From Flavihumibacter cheonanensis (GTDB lineage Bacteria > Bacteroidota > Bacteroidia > Chitinophagales > Chitinophagaceae): 64,000 nt of DNA. Shown piece by piece: positions 1 through 9,345 of the stretch. The DNA lies in NCBI RefSeq assembly GCF_022352215.1, contig NZ_JAKRWF010000001.1, positions 682,001 through 746,000 of the forward strand, in the 5' to 3' direction. The notes beneath the pieces were generated by a model. The model was not told the origin of the DNA. It saw nothing but the letters and a program-made list of their open reading frames with translations, and ran no database searches. Position 1 is the stretch's first letter. The number at the start of each line of letters is the position of its first letter. Position numbers and translations under genes: made by a program.

Positions 1-567
1 GGTTAGCAGAAAGCGCATCACTTTATCACCAATATATCCTTGTGCAATGCCACCCAGATCGAGCTGGATACCTGCTTTGAGCATGCGGGCTGTACCGGTT
101 TTGGGATCCAGCTGCAGGTATTTCATGCCTGTCAGTTCTTTGGCGGCAGCAACGGCTTCTTTAGCAGGCCATTTATCAGATTGGCGGGCAGCGCGCCAGA
201 GTTTGGTTAACCGGCCAATGGAGATATCAAAACTGCCCTTACTGGTGGCGTGGGCTCTTTTGCTAAGCAGCAGGATATCAAAAAGTGCAGGGGAAATTGG
301 ATGGTAGGTGGCGGTATCAGCAGCCCTTGCGCAGAACTGGTTGAGCTCACTGTTTGGATCATAATCTGTAAAGATGGCAGCCAGGCTGTCGACGATGTGA
401 AAAGCCTGTGCAGCAATCTGTTCTGCCTTCAGGCTGTCGGTATGATAAAAAACAATGGTAAAAGGAGAGGCCATTTTGGTTTCCACAAACTCGAAGCGTT
501 TCGGTTGTGCGTAACTGGTATAGCCGGCAATTAACCAGGACAGGGAAAAAATTAACTTCTGGGTCAA
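1..567 (-). CDS. apbE: FAD:protein FMN transferase, ApbE family (3' end cut by window edge)
   Basis: ApbE enzymes transfer FMN from FAD to a threonine of exported flavoproteins outside the inner membrane. Read on the minus strand, the product begins with a signal-peptide-like stretch (MTQKLIFSLSWLIAGYTSYAQ) and continues with family hallmarks: TKMASPFTIVFY near residue 30, DYDPNSELNQF, and LDLGGIAQGYIGDKV near the cut end, the FAD-binding core of ApbE. No ATG is available upstream; an in-frame TTG at 565-567 follows a stop and gives a sensible signal peptide, so I chose it. The gene is divergent from the TIM-barrel gene at 621. The C-terminal part with the metal site lies outside the window. 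The family call is firm, the start less so. Confidence 0.85.
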   Translation of the reverse strand, partial: MTQKLIFSLSWLIAGYTSYAQPKRFEFVETKMASPFTIVFYHTDSLKAEQIAAQAFHIVDSLAAIFTDYDPNSELNQFCARAADTATYHPISPALFDILLLSKRAHATSKGSFDISIGRLTKLWRAARQSDKWPAKEAVAAAKELTGMKYLQLDPKTGTARMLKAGIQLDLGGIAQGYIGDKVMRFLLT

Positions 568-620
568 ATTGGTCGTTTTTGATCGGGATTCCGGTAAATT
601 TAGTCATCAAATTGTTTTCC

Positions 621-1562
621 ATGCAAAGAAGAAATTTTGTTCGCCAGTCTTTATTGGCCGGGGGAGCTCTGGCCGGAGGGGTTTTAACAGGAACCGGTGC
701 CCTGGCAGCAGCCGGGGAGAAAGTGGATACCAGTTCTTTATCGGATAAGCCCTTCAACCTGGATTATGCCTTTCACGATGGTATGTTTTCAAGCCATGCC
801 GGCAAAGATTTTATTGAGCAGATCAAGTTTGGGCACAGCATGGGGTTCCGGTCCATTGAGGACAATGGTATGATGGGGCGTTCGGTGGACCAGCAGAAAA
901 AGATAGGCGAAACACTGGCCAGGCTGGGCATGCGGATGGGGGTATTTGTGATTACCTCGGACAGCTGGCATTGGAAAACATCTTTGACAACCGGTAAGAA
1001 AGAGCATATTGACCGGATGAAAAAGGATTGTTATGAAGCAATAGAAGTAGCCAAGCGCTGTGGCGCAAAATGGATGACCGTAGTACCTGGTAACTATGAT
1101 CGCAGCCTGCCTCATGATCAGCAAACCGCCAATGTAATTGAAGCTTTACGTATCGCATCAGATATTCTGGCACCGCATGGATTGGTGATGGTACTTGAGG
1201 CGTTGAGTGATAACCCGGATTTGTTTCTTCGTTATACCAATCAGACATATATGATCTGCAGGGCGGTTAATAGTCCGGCTTGCAAGTTTTTATATGATAT
1301 GTACCACATGCAGCGCAACGAAGGAGATATCATCAAAAACATTGACCGTACCTGGACAGAAACTCCCTATTTCCAGATTGGTGATAACCCCGGAAGAAAT
1401 GAACCGGGAACAGGTGAAATGAATTACCGTAATATTTTCAAACATATTCATTCAAAAGGATACAAAGGAATATTGGGAATGGAGCATGGAAATGCGAAAC
1501 CTGGCAAAGAGGGCGAGCTGGCGTTGATAAAAGCCTATCGCGATGCAGATAATTTTATCTAG
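621..1562 (+). CDS. Tat-exported hydroxypyruvate isomerase-like TIM barrel protein
   Basis: A 313-residue sugar-isomerase-type TIM barrel protein resembling hydroxypyruvate isomerase (COG3622). The N-terminus QRRNFVRQSLLAGGALAGG is a twin-arginine signal, so the protein is probably exported folded. The reading frame is open further upstream to 507 but the Tat signal begins at ATG 621. Family features are GFRSIEDNGMMGRSV near residue 75, a DMYHMQRNEGD stretch and the C-terminal segment KGILGMEHGNAKPGKEGE, which carry acidic and histidine residues typical of the metal site of xylose-isomerase-like barrels. Exported homologues in Bacteroidota are usually annotated only as TIM barrel protein, so the substrate is unknown. 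Divergent from apbE. Confidence 0.8.
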   Translation: MQRRNFVRQSLLAGGALAGGVLTGTGALAAAGEKVDTSSLSDKPFNLDYAFHDGMFSSHAGKDFIEQIKFGHSMGFRSIEDNGMMGRSVDQQKKIGETLARLGMRMGVFVITSDSWHWKTSLTTGKKEHIDRMKKDCYEAIEVAKRCGAKWMTVVPGNYDRSLPHDQQTANVIEALRIASDILAPHGLVMVLEALSDNPDLFLRYTNQTYMICRAVNSPACKFLYDMYHMQRNEGDIIKNIDRTWTETPYFQIGDNPGRNEPGTGEMNYRNIFKHIHSKGYKGILGMEHGNAKPGKEGELALIKAYRDADNFI

Positions 1563-1692
1563 CAGGTAAAGTTTTCAGAAATTGGACTAATCCTGCTTAA
1601 ATATTAACCTTCTTAAGGTGAAGGGTAGAAAGCAAAAGCGTAAAAGGACTAAATTGAAGGCGAAACAATAAACCTTCATCAAAAAAGCGCAA

Positions 1693-4230
1693 GTGAAGTT
1701 TTCTACTCTTTTTTTTGCGGCAGCGATGACACTGACTGCCGGCAGGATCACAGCACAGGAAAATGAAAATCCTCCTGCTTCGTTTAACCATATCCGTTCT
1801 AGCCATCAGTTTACATTTGGTTTGATTGCGCCTTTTCCATCCAGGTATGGAAGGGAAGCGGTATACAGTGATGAGTTGGCCTATCTGTATTTTAACAAGC
1901 AGTTGCAGGAACCAAAGGAAGGCGCTAATGTTGGAACTACCGCAGACGGACAACCGATAGTTTGGGAATCATTGGATCTCGACAGCACAGGCCGGCTTCG
2001 TCCAAAGAGAGGACGGGCATTGGGAGGAGCACCTGCTGGTCCGGGTGTACGTGCCGGAGCAACCCGGGGGGGCTTATCCTGGGGCAGCCGGATTATTTAT
2101 CTGACCTATACAGCAGCCAAAGCACAAACTGCGATTTTATCAGTCAAAGGAAACAGCAGTGTATTGATCAATGGAGAAATGCATACTGGTGATCCGTACA
2201 ACATGGGATTTCTGTTTATACCGATTCAACTGAAAAAAGGGAAGAATGAGTTTTTCCTTCGTGGGTCAAGTGCTGTGGCCAGTTTATTGTTTCCATCCAA
2301 ACCGGTGCAGTTGCAGGCAGAAGATATGACCTTGCCACATATTGTACCTGGTGTTCAAACCGGAATGCAGGATGGAGGCGTTGTGATCGTGAATACAGGC
2401 AATCAAGTGTTAAAGGGATTGCGTATACAGGCCATCGTATCCGGACAAAGCCAGGAGACAATTTTACCGGATATACCTGCGATGAGTACCCGAAAAGTGG
2501 CATTTCGCTTTGATGGATCAGGTATCACTACCAAAGGAGCATTTACCGGAACCCTGAATTTATTGAATGGCAGAACGAGCCTGGACCAGCGATCCTTTAC
2601 TGTGGAAAGTATGAATCCGGGTGAAGCCTATAGCAGCACTTTTATCAGTGAGATTGATGGAAGTTTGCAATATTATTCGGTACGTCCGCAAACACCAGGT
2701 TCTGTATGGGAGCCAGGAAAAAATGCACTGTTTTTATCTGTGCATGGAGCAGGCGTGGAAGCGATCAGCCAGGCAAGAGCTTATAAATCCAAAGATTGGG
2801 GAACGCTGGTAGCAGCAACCAACAGAAGGCCGCGTGGTTTTAATTGGGAGGACTGGGGCCGCCTGGATGCGTTGGAAGTATTAAGTATTGCAAAACAACG
2901 ATTCCAGCCAGATCCGGCAAAAGTATATCTGACAGGGCATTCCATGGGAGGCCATGGTACCTGGTTTTTAGGAGCAACCTATCCCGATAAATGGGCAGCG
3001 ATTGCGCCCTGTGCAGGTTATCCAACCATGAAAGGGTATGGTTCAGCAGATGGGTTGATACCTGATAGCAGTGGTAACCTGTATGAGCAACGATTGCTGC
3101 GGGCCAGTAACCAGAGTGATGTAATTAAGCTGGCAACCAATTATAAACACCTTGGTGTTTATATTTTCCATGGAGATGATGACCGCACTGTACCGGTTCG
3201 GTATGCACGCCAGATGAGAGAGTTGCTGGGAGGCTTCCAGCCTGATTTTGTACACTATGAGTATCCGGGAGGAAGTCACTGGTTTGGAGATCACAGTGTG
3301 GACTGGAAACCCTTGTTTGATTATTTCCAGTGGCATGAGCGGTTACCGGACAGCAGTGTGAGCAGTATTGATTTCACTACAGCGCATCCGGGAATATCAG
3401 CCAGTTCACGCTGGGCAACCATCTTGCAGCAACAGGAGATCCTGGAGTATAGCAGGATGCAGTTGAATCGCAATCGAGTAAGGGGATTGATCAGTGGGAC
3501 CACCACCAATATCAAATTACTGCAATTGGATTTATCTGATTTTTCAATAGGAACCACGGTGGAAATAAGACTGGACAGTTTATCCATGGTGAAACATATT
3601 GTTGGAACCTCCTCGGATAAAATTGTATTGCAGCGTACAGCATCCGGATGGGAAAAAGGGGTTGCACCAATTGCATCGCAGAAAGGTCCACATCGGTATG
3701 GAACATTGAAAGATGCATTCAACAACAGGATGGTATTGGTAGTTGGAACTATTGGCAATAAAGAGGAGAATGCCTGGAACTGGAACAAGGCGCGGTATGA
3801 TGCGGAGACCTGGTATTACAGAGGTAACGGTGCAGTAGATATTATTACTGATAAGGAATATTCACTGGAAAAATACAAAGACAGGGGAGTGATCCTGATC
3901 GGCAATAAGAGTACCAATGCGGCCTGGAATCTGTTGCTGGATGATTGTCCGATTCAGGTGGAGCGCAACCTGATCACTGCAGGTGAGCAGCGCTGGGAAG
4001 GAGATGACCTGGCTACCTATTTTGTATGGCCGTTGAAAAACTCGTCCAAAGCTTCGGTAGCCGTATTAACAGGTACCGGCATGAAGGGTAACAATGCTGC
4101 GTATGCAAATCAGTATTTCGCGGGTGCCAGCGGATTTCCGGATTACATGATTTTCAGTTTCGATATGCTGAAAGAAGGCGCGAAGCATTTGAAGCTGAGC
4201 GGATTCTTTGATGAGAACTGGAAGTTGTAG
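1693..4230 (+). CDS. secreted alpha/beta hydrolase (prolyl-oligopeptidase-like esterase/peptidase)
   Basis: An 845-residue exported hydrolase starting at GTG 1693 with signal peptide KFSTLFFAAAMTLTAGRITAQ. The catalytic domain is central: the nucleophile elbow GHSMGGHGTW places Ser at residue 417, an acid candidate lies in HGDDDRTVP (residues 493-501), and a histidine in PGGSHWFGDH (His529), spacing that fits a Ser-Asp-His triad. The N-terminal 300 residues look like beta-rich modules and the C-terminal 270 residues resemble a second non-catalytic domain. Family members are often called phospholipase/carboxylesterase or predicted peptidase (COG4099); the substrate cannot be read from sequence. 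Its last 77 bases overlap the convergent gene 4154-5203. Confidence 0.8.
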   Translation: MKFSTLFFAAAMTLTAGRITAQENENPPASFNHIRSSHQFTFGLIAPFPSRYGREAVYSDELAYLYFNKQLQEPKEGANVGTTADGQPIVWESLDLDSTGRLRPKRGRALGGAPAGPGVRAGATRGGLSWGSRIIYLTYTAAKAQTAILSVKGNSSVLINGEMHTGDPYNMGFLFIPIQLKKGKNEFFLRGSSAVASLLFPSKPVQLQAEDMTLPHIVPGVQTGMQDGGVVIVNTGNQVLKGLRIQAIVSGQSQETILPDIPAMSTRKVAFRFDGSGITTKGAFTGTLNLLNGRTSLDQRSFTVESMNPGEAYSSTFISEIDGSLQYYSVRPQTPGSVWEPGKNALFLSVHGAGVEAISQARAYKSKDWGTLVAATNRRPRGFNWEDWGRLDALEVLSIAKQRFQPDPAKVYLTGHSMGGHGTWFLGATYPDKWAAIAPCAGYPTMKGYGSADGLIPDSSGNLYEQRLLRASNQSDVIKLATNYKHLGVYIFHGDDDRTVPVRYARQMRELLGGFQPDFVHYEYPGGSHWFGDHSVDWKPLFDYFQWHERLPDSSVSSIDFTTAHPGISASSRWATILQQQEILEYSRMQLNRNRVRGLISGTTTNIKLLQLDLSDFSIGTTVEIRLDSLSMVKHIVGTSSDKIVLQRTASGWEKGVAPIASQKGPHRYGTLKDAFNNRMVLVVGTIGNKEENAWNWNKARYDAETWYYRGNGAVDIITDKEYSLEKYKDRGVILIGNKSTNAAWNLLLDDCPIQVERNLITAGEQRWEGDDLATYFVWPLKNSSKASVAVLTGTGMKGNNAAYANQYFAGASGFPDYMIFSFDMLKEGAKHLKLSGFFDENWKL

Positions 4231-5203
4231 GAGGAAAGAGTAAATAATTGATTCCTATTTGAAAAGCAGTACCTCCGAATCTGTTTTTGGTACCAATGTT
4301 TTGGGTAAGTCTGCATAAGCCACCCAACTTACCGGGTAGCAACCAGTAGGCACCATATATGCCTGCACCAAAAATCTGATCGCCCGGGAGTACTGCTTTT
4401 TCACCTTGATCACGCCCTGTTTGCCAGGTTCCAAAACCAAAGAAGCCGAGTTCATGGCCTTTCCTGAAATTATAGGAACCGCCATAATCGAAACTAAAGT
4501 GGGGTGATTCCTTAAAATCAGCCCCTCTTTGTTTGCTGTTGATTTCTAAGGTAATCGCAGACGTGAAGCTAAATTTCGGTACAGGTTGGTATCGGCCAGC
4601 TATTCTCAGATTGTGAGACCAGTATCCGAGCCCCACATTTTCCGGGTCATTCACTTGGTATTTGCCGATAGGAATCCAGGTTCCATATGAAAAGGTGAAG
4701 GATAGTTTTGGTTTTGACCAGGTTAGCCAGATGGGTTGCAGATAAAAATCTCCGAACCCAAATGAATGGATGTTTAGGTTAGTACTTCCTGCAGCCGTTT
4801 GACCGGAATAGAAATCCAGCGCAATATTGGCATTTGGATTATTGATCATAGGTAAAGCCAATACTCCCCAATTAGCATTCAGGATTTTTTTCTTTCCAAA
4901 ATAAATTACCATCGGAATAATGGATTGTGTTTTAACTTTTTGTCCGATAGAAACAGAAAAAGGAGGGTCCTCGCTGATTTCTATTTTATCTGACTTATCT
5001 CGATCGTCATTGAAATAGTTCATTTGCGAGTAAGAATAATACAGGGAAAATATCCATCCGGTACTGGGAGGAATGAAATAATCATTTGGATTGAAACTAC
5101 TTCCATTGTAGTGTCCCTGGCCAACAGCACTTGTTGAAAAGGAATGTGTAAGAATGCCAAGTAATATGACCATATAAACTTCCCGGCAGTTCATAAACAA
5201 CAA
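4154..5203 (-). CDS. outer membrane beta-barrel protein, transporter/porin-like
   Basis: A 349-residue exported protein with a signal peptide ending near SAVGQGHYNG and alternating aromatic/polar strands typical of an outer membrane beta barrel (for example WLTWSKPKLSFTFSYGTW, SPHFSFDYGGSYNF). It resembles proteins labelled transporter or phenol-degradation MetA-like. Such barrels normally end in a terminal strand like GINYLF followed by a stop; here the strand ends near base 4252 but the frame runs about 30 residues further (PPTTSSSHQRIRSASN...) into the end of the opposing hydrolase gene, so the native stop may have been lost. Start could be the later Met at about 5191. Ligand unknown. Confidence 0.65.
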   Translation of the reverse strand: MLFMNCREVYMVILLGILTHSFSTSAVGQGHYNGSSFNPNDYFIPPSTGWIFSLYYSYSQMNYFNDDRDKSDKIEISEDPPFSVSIGQKVKTQSIIPMVIYFGKKKILNANWGVLALPMINNPNANIALDFYSGQTAAGSTNLNIHSFGFGDFYLQPIWLTWSKPKLSFTFSYGTWIPIGKYQVNDPENVGLGYWSHNLRIAGRYQPVPKFSFTSAITLEINSKQRGADFKESPHFSFDYGGSYNFRKGHELGFFGFGTWQTGRDQGEKAVLPGDQIFGAGIYGAYWLLPGKLGGLCRLTQNIGTKNRFGGTAFQIGINYLLFPPTTSSSHQRIRSASNASRLLSAYRN

Positions 5204-5313
5204 TTAAAAAATGAGCAACAAATTTCCCTGTCTTTCAAAAGGTAAAGCATTTTAATAAAAAAATATTTTTTTTATTTTAATACAAAAGGGTAACTTTTCC
5301 TAAACCTTTATAT

Positions 5314-6838
5314 ATGGCAATGGAAATACGATCAGGTTTATTGCTCCTGGTTTTGGCCATAAGTTTTGAATGCACAGTTGCCCAGTCAAAATCAGGAAAA
5401 CCAAATATTTTGATGATATGTACAGACGATGTTGGCGTTTGGAATGTAGGGGCATATAGTCATGGAATGATGGTTCCTACACCCAATATTGACAGGTTAG
5501 CCAAAGAAGGAATGTTGTTTACGGATCATTATGCTGCGCCAACCTGCACTCCCGGTAGAGCTATGCTGATAACAGGCCAACTCCCGATTCGAACTGGGCT
5601 AACCACAGTAGGAATGGCAGGATCACCGATTGGTTTGAGTGAAAAGGATCCTACCCTGGCAGAGATCTTAAAAGCGCAGGGATATCGAACCGGACAGTTC
5701 GGAAAAAATCACCTGGGTGACAGAAATGAACATTTGCCAACCGTGCATGGGTTTGACGAATTCTACGGCAACCTGTATCATTTGAATACGGAGGAAGAAC
5801 CCTTTCTGGCAGCCTGGCCGAAGGATCCGGGATTCAATCAGCGTTACAGGCCGAGGGGTGTACTGGATTGCAAAGCAAGTGATCGGGATGATCCAACAGT
5901 TGACGGCAGGTTTGGTAAAGTTGGAAAGCAAACCATAAAAGATACTGGACCACTCGATCCTAAACGGATGGAAACAGTAGATGATGAATTTAATAACAGG
6001 GCGATCGATTTTATGGAAAGAGCAGTAAAGGCGGGAACTCCTTTTTTTATTTGGCATAATCCTACCCGCATGCATATCTACACGCACCTGCGGCCGGAGA
6101 ACAGGCAACAGGCAACTGGCAACCCCTTATTCATCCGAATTTGATGTGTATGGAAGCGGTATGATGGAATTGGATAAAATGGTTGGGTTGTTATTAAAAA
6201 AGCTGGATGAATTAGGTATTGCAAACAATACCATTGTATTGTTTACTTCTGATAATGGGGCAATGGTGGATTGGTTTCCGGACGCTGGTACAACACCATT
6301 CAGAGGAGAAAAAGCAACGACCTGGGAAGGTGGTGTAAGAGTTCCCTTACTGATCAGATGGCCAGCCAGAATCAAAGCGGGATCTGTTTCAAACGGTATA
6401 CAGGATCATACGGATATCTTTACCACCCTGGCTGCTGCGGCGGGAGTAGAGAACCTGGCTGAGCGATTAAAGCAAACACATAAAGTGTATATCGATGGCA
6501 TCAACAATCTTGCTCATTGGACCGGTTCTGCTTCCTCCAATCGCAATTTCGAAATTTATTACAATGAAAAGGAATTAACAGCAATCCGCATTGGACCCTG
6601 GAAATCTCATATGCTGCAGCGGGATGGTTTTTTTGATTATAATAAACCCAGTGCATTGCTCTTTAATTTAAGGGCAGACCCCTTTGAACGCCACGATCAA
6701 TGGAAGTCCAGAGAAATTGCCATGAAACTCGGAGTAGCCTGGGGTGGACAAATTCAGGATATTTTAGCAGAACATTATGCAAGTTTAAAAATGTATCCAC
6801 CGAGGCAAAAGGGAGGATCTTTGCGGGCAGGAGAATAA
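5314..6838 (+). pseudogene. arylsulfatase, frameshifted by one extra 7-bp repeat unit
   Basis: An exported type I sulfatase split into two frames. The first part (5314-6144) has a signal peptide ending in CTVAQS, the metal-binding start PNILMICTDDVG, and the formylglycine motif C-T-P-G-R with Cys at residue 78, the residue converted by sulfatase maturation. The second part (from about 6124) contains TSDNGAMVDWFPDAGTTPFRGEK and WEGGVRVPLLIRWP, standard sulfatase C-terminal motifs. The frames switch inside three tandem AACAGGC-like units at 6100-6120. Removing exactly one 7-bp unit restores a single 505-residue frame (…RPENRQLATPYSSEFDVYG…). As written only a 276-residue fragment without the second metal-site half would be made. 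It could be a phase-off allele, a fresh mutation or a sequencing error. Confidence 0.85.
6100..6124 (+). repeat. tandem heptamer AACAGGC inside the sulfatase gene
   Basis: Units AACAGGC (6100-6106), AACAGGC (6107-6113), AACTGGC (6114-6120) and then AACC. Each unit is 7 bases, so gain or loss of one changes the reading frame. Loss of one unit rejoins the two sulfatase frames. Confidence 0.9.
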
Positions 6839-6926
6839 ATTAGCAGCCCGAAGCATCTTTTAATAAGCTAAATTGGAAATTCAGAATTGAATACAACCAG
6901 GGCTTATTTTAAATTTACCGGGTAGC

Positions 6927-7568
6927 ATGGAAAAACAATCAAAAGGCCAGATTACGCAACAATTTATTCTTGAAGAAGCAAGGAAAATCTATAATGTAGA
7001 TGGAATCAATCTTACCCTTCGGGAACTGGCTGACAAAATGGGGGTAACCATAGGACGGATAACGAATTATTTTCCGACCAGGGATTATTTGTTTGCAGGA
7101 ATGTCGAAAGTATATCAGGAAGAATACGAACTACTTGTAAGCAATTTTAAATGGGAATCAAAAATTTCTTTAAACCAATTGTACCAGTTGAACGGACAGA
7201 TCATGGATTTGCAGTATAAACACCGTTGTCTTTTGTTGTACACCTGCGGTACCAGTATCAACCAAAAGGTTATGATCAGTCAGATTGGAAAAACCTGGAA
7301 GTCAAATTTGGGGGGATTTGAAAAATTAATAGTAATGCTAATTGATGCAGGATTGATAAAGGAGAATGCCCGGGACGAAAACGCGTTTATTCAATTGCGG
7401 TTTCAATATATCAACTTGTTTACAACCTGGCTGGTATCCTATACCATTTACGATGCTAAGCAATCCTACAAAAAAATGAAACCCGTTTATCAAAAAGGAA
7501 TACTGGAATCGTTAATGCCTTATTTTACCAGTAAAGGGTTGAAACAGTTCAGGGCATTGTCAGGATAA
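6927..7568 (+). CDS. TetR/AcrR family transcriptional regulator
   Basis: A 213-residue DNA-binding protein. The N-terminal 60 residues form a TetR-type helix-turn-helix: ILEEARKIYNVDGINLTLRELADKMGV followed by the recognition-helix region TIGRITNYFPTRDYLF. The rest is an all-helical ligand/dimer domain without recognisable ligand clues. It starts 88 bp after the broken sulfatase and ends 10 bp before a porin-like gene and a PsiE-like gene on the same strand, so these three are probably one transcript and the regulator may control it. The effector is unknown. Confidence 0.8.
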   Translation: MEKQSKGQITQQFILEEARKIYNVDGINLTLRELADKMGVTIGRITNYFPTRDYLFAGMSKVYQEEYELLVSNFKWESKISLNQLYQLNGQIMDLQYKHRCLLLYTCGTSINQKVMISQIGKTWKSNLGGFEKLIVMLIDAGLIKENARDENAFIQLRFQYINLFTTWLVSYTIYDAKQSYKKMKPVYQKGILESLMPYFTSKGLKQFRALSG

Positions 7569-7578
7569 AAACATAACC

Positions 7579-8343
7579 ATGAGGTGGCTGCTGCCATGTT
7601 TGCTTTTGGCTTTTTGCTCTGCAATTCAAGCACAGCAGGAAGTTGATTCATTACAACTGGAGCAGATCCGGCGCGAATCGGGTATTGATCCTACAAGGAT
7701 TCAATCCAGGATTGGATATAGTATTTTGGTAAGGGACTTTAAGGGGCCTGCTGTTCAGCTTACCAATAGGGTAGGATTGAATTTGGGTGTAAATCAATGG
7801 AATTTCAGTCTCAAGTATGAGGTGGTTACAAGATCAACTGGAGAGCCCGGAAGTAGTTTTCATTCCGGTTTTGGTGACATCAAGTTTTCTGTTTTGAATG
7901 CCTTCTGGGTGAAGGACGCTCATGCACTAGCAGGAGCCGTGGAGTTTTCCATTCCTACAGGTAAGGTTGGGTACGGTTCCCAGTATTTTACAGCAACTCC
8001 ATCGCTTACCTATTCCTATACCATCAACCCAAGTACATTTTTTGCTATCCAACCGCAATTCACTACTAGTATCTTAAAAAATCCGGATTATCCTTCTTTA
8101 CAAATTATAACCATCCGAACCTTTCTGGCACGTTTTAGCAAGAGTGGTTATTTTTTGGTTGCAGAACCCCGACCCGTGATTGATTTAAAAAGGGGAACGG
8201 TCGAGTTCGTATTTTCTCCCATCCTTGGAAAATCCCTGGGTGGTGGCTTTAACCTGATTGGTTTAGCTGAAATTCCGCTGGTTCTTGCTGATCCGGGTAC
8301 ACGAACTATTCTTTATCAAATTGGATTCAACAAAAACTTTTAA
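7579..8343 (+). CDS. exported beta-barrel protein, transporter-like
   Basis: A 254-residue protein with a clear signal peptide (MRWLLPCLLLAFCSAIQAQQ) followed by beta-strand-rich sequence: NRVGLNLGVNQWNFSLKYE, FGDIKFSVLNAFWV, AVEFSIPTGKVGYG, and a terminal aromatic strand ILYQIGFNKNF, ending in Phe as outer membrane proteins do. Similar in style to the minus-strand barrel at 4154-5203. It follows the TetR gene by 10 bp and precedes the PsiE-like gene by 1 bp, which points to co-transcription. Ligand not recognisable. Confidence 0.6.
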   Translation: MRWLLPCLLLAFCSAIQAQQEVDSLQLEQIRRESGIDPTRIQSRIGYSILVRDFKGPAVQLTNRVGLNLGVNQWNFSLKYEVVTRSTGEPGSSFHSGFGDIKFSVLNAFWVKDAHALAGAVEFSIPTGKVGYGSQYFTATPSLTYSYTINPSTFFAIQPQFTTSILKNPDYPSLQIITIRTFLARFSKSGYFLVAEPRPVIDLKRGTVEFVFSPILGKSLGGGFNLIGLAEIPLVLADPGTRTILYQIGFNKNF

Positions 8344-8344
8344 T

Positions 8345-8809
8345 ATGGAACTGGTGGAAAAAAGTACCAAGTGGGTCATTCGAATCCTGATTCTTTTACT
8401 GCTTTGTATGTTATTGTATGCCTTGGTTGAATTTCTTTTTCTGGCTGGAAGAGCGATGCTGCTTCGACAGGAAGCATTTTCATTTTCTGCAACTCCAATT
8501 GATAGAGACAAACTGTATTTTAATGAATTGCAGGGATTCATTGCTGCGATCTTGCTATTGACTATTTTGATTGAGTTAATTGCCTCCCTGATTGAGTATT
8601 TAAAGTTGGGAAGTACGAATTATGTCAAAGTAATCAATGAAATTGCATTGATTGCAACCATCAGGCATTTGCTTGCGCTGGATTTCGAACATATCAATCC
8701 TCTTGTACTGGTGGGATTGGCTGCATTGATTTTGGTATTGGGATTGTTTTATTTTATGGCTACAAAAACAATTCATGTTGGAATCAATAAATCATCTGAA
8801 AATCCTTAA
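8345..8809 (+). CDS. PsiE-like integral membrane protein
   Basis: A 154-residue inner membrane protein with about four transmembrane helices (IRILILLLLCMLLYALVEFLFLA; FIAAILLLTILIELIASLIEY; INEIALIATIRHLLAL; PLVLVGLAALILVLGLFYF). The stretch LDFEHINPLVLVGLAALIL matches the phosphate-starvation-inducible PsiE family as I remember it. PsiE proteins have no established biochemical role. The start is ATG 8345, 1 bp after the stop of the preceding gene; the frame is open further upstream but that part overlaps the barrel gene. No Pho box was recognised. Confidence 0.65.
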   Translation: MELVEKSTKWVIRILILLLLCMLLYALVEFLFLAGRAMLLRQEAFSFSATPIDRDKLYFNELQGFIAAILLLTILIELIASLIEYLKLGSTNYVKVINEIALIATIRHLLALDFEHINPLVLVGLAALILVLGLFYFMATKTIHVGINKSSENP

Positions 8810-8820
8810 ATAAGTATAGC

Positions 8821-9311
8821 CTAGTTTTTTATTAATACGGTTTCCCATCCATCGTATTTTCCCTTGCAGGTTGCAGCTTTTTTTCTAAGTGCAAGGGTTA
8901 CTGTTGTGATTTTATAGGGATCCACAGAATCTATTCTGGAAATTTTAAGCTGGTAGGGATGCTTTAAATCAGATCTGATATTTTTCTCATCAATTGTAAA
9001 TCCGTCTGATTTTATCTGTTCCATGAAACAGTTACGATCCTTGTCAGTTGAAAAGTAAATCCAATGTTCAACGATTCGTTCTTTGGTCAATGCATCTCCG
9101 GACTTCATAAGTTGGAGAACTACCTGTTGATTTCTTATGAACTCTTCATAATATTCATTTGGATAAAGAAAATCAAGGTAGTAAGTTGCATATCCACTAT
9201 AACCGAACCAGGCTTATTCTCAAAGGTTGCAATATAGTTCTGCCAGTTTTCTTCCTGCGCCTGGAGTTGATTGATTAGTAAAAGGCCAATGAATGCTACG
9301 ATATATTTCAT
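8821..9311 (-). pseudogene. DUF695/RraB-domain protein with an internal deletion
   Basis: Two minus-strand frames make up the remains of one gene. The 5' part (from ATG 9309-9311) encodes a signal peptide MKYIVAFIGLLLINQLQAQ and the first strand of a DUF695 domain (ENWQNYIATFENKPGSVIVDM), then runs out of frame. The 3' part, in another frame from about 9200, encodes YLDFLYPNEYYEEFIRNQQVV and then an RraB-like domain (VEHWIYFSTDKDRNCFMEQIKSDGF). In intact family members these two parts are separated by most of DUF695, so roughly a hundred residues appear to be missing with a frameshift at about 9190. The remaining frame 8821-9108 is complete for RraB but lacks export and start context. Confidence 0.7.
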
Positions 9312-9345
9312 GGATAAGTTTTGTCTAAACAATGTAGATTCGGGA

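Noticed and set aside
507-620. A longer start of the hydroxypyruvate isomerase-like protein
   Set aside because: The extra residues precede a complete Tat signal and overlap the divergent apbE start.
1605-1617. ACCTT-CTT-AAGGT hairpin after the first plus-strand gene
   Set aside because: Only five pairs and no T-run; too weak to call a terminator.
5314-6838. Two separate genes (a short sulfatase and a second protein)
   Set aside because: The second frame begins in the middle of a sulfatase domain and the join is restored by removing one repeat unit, so it is one broken gene.
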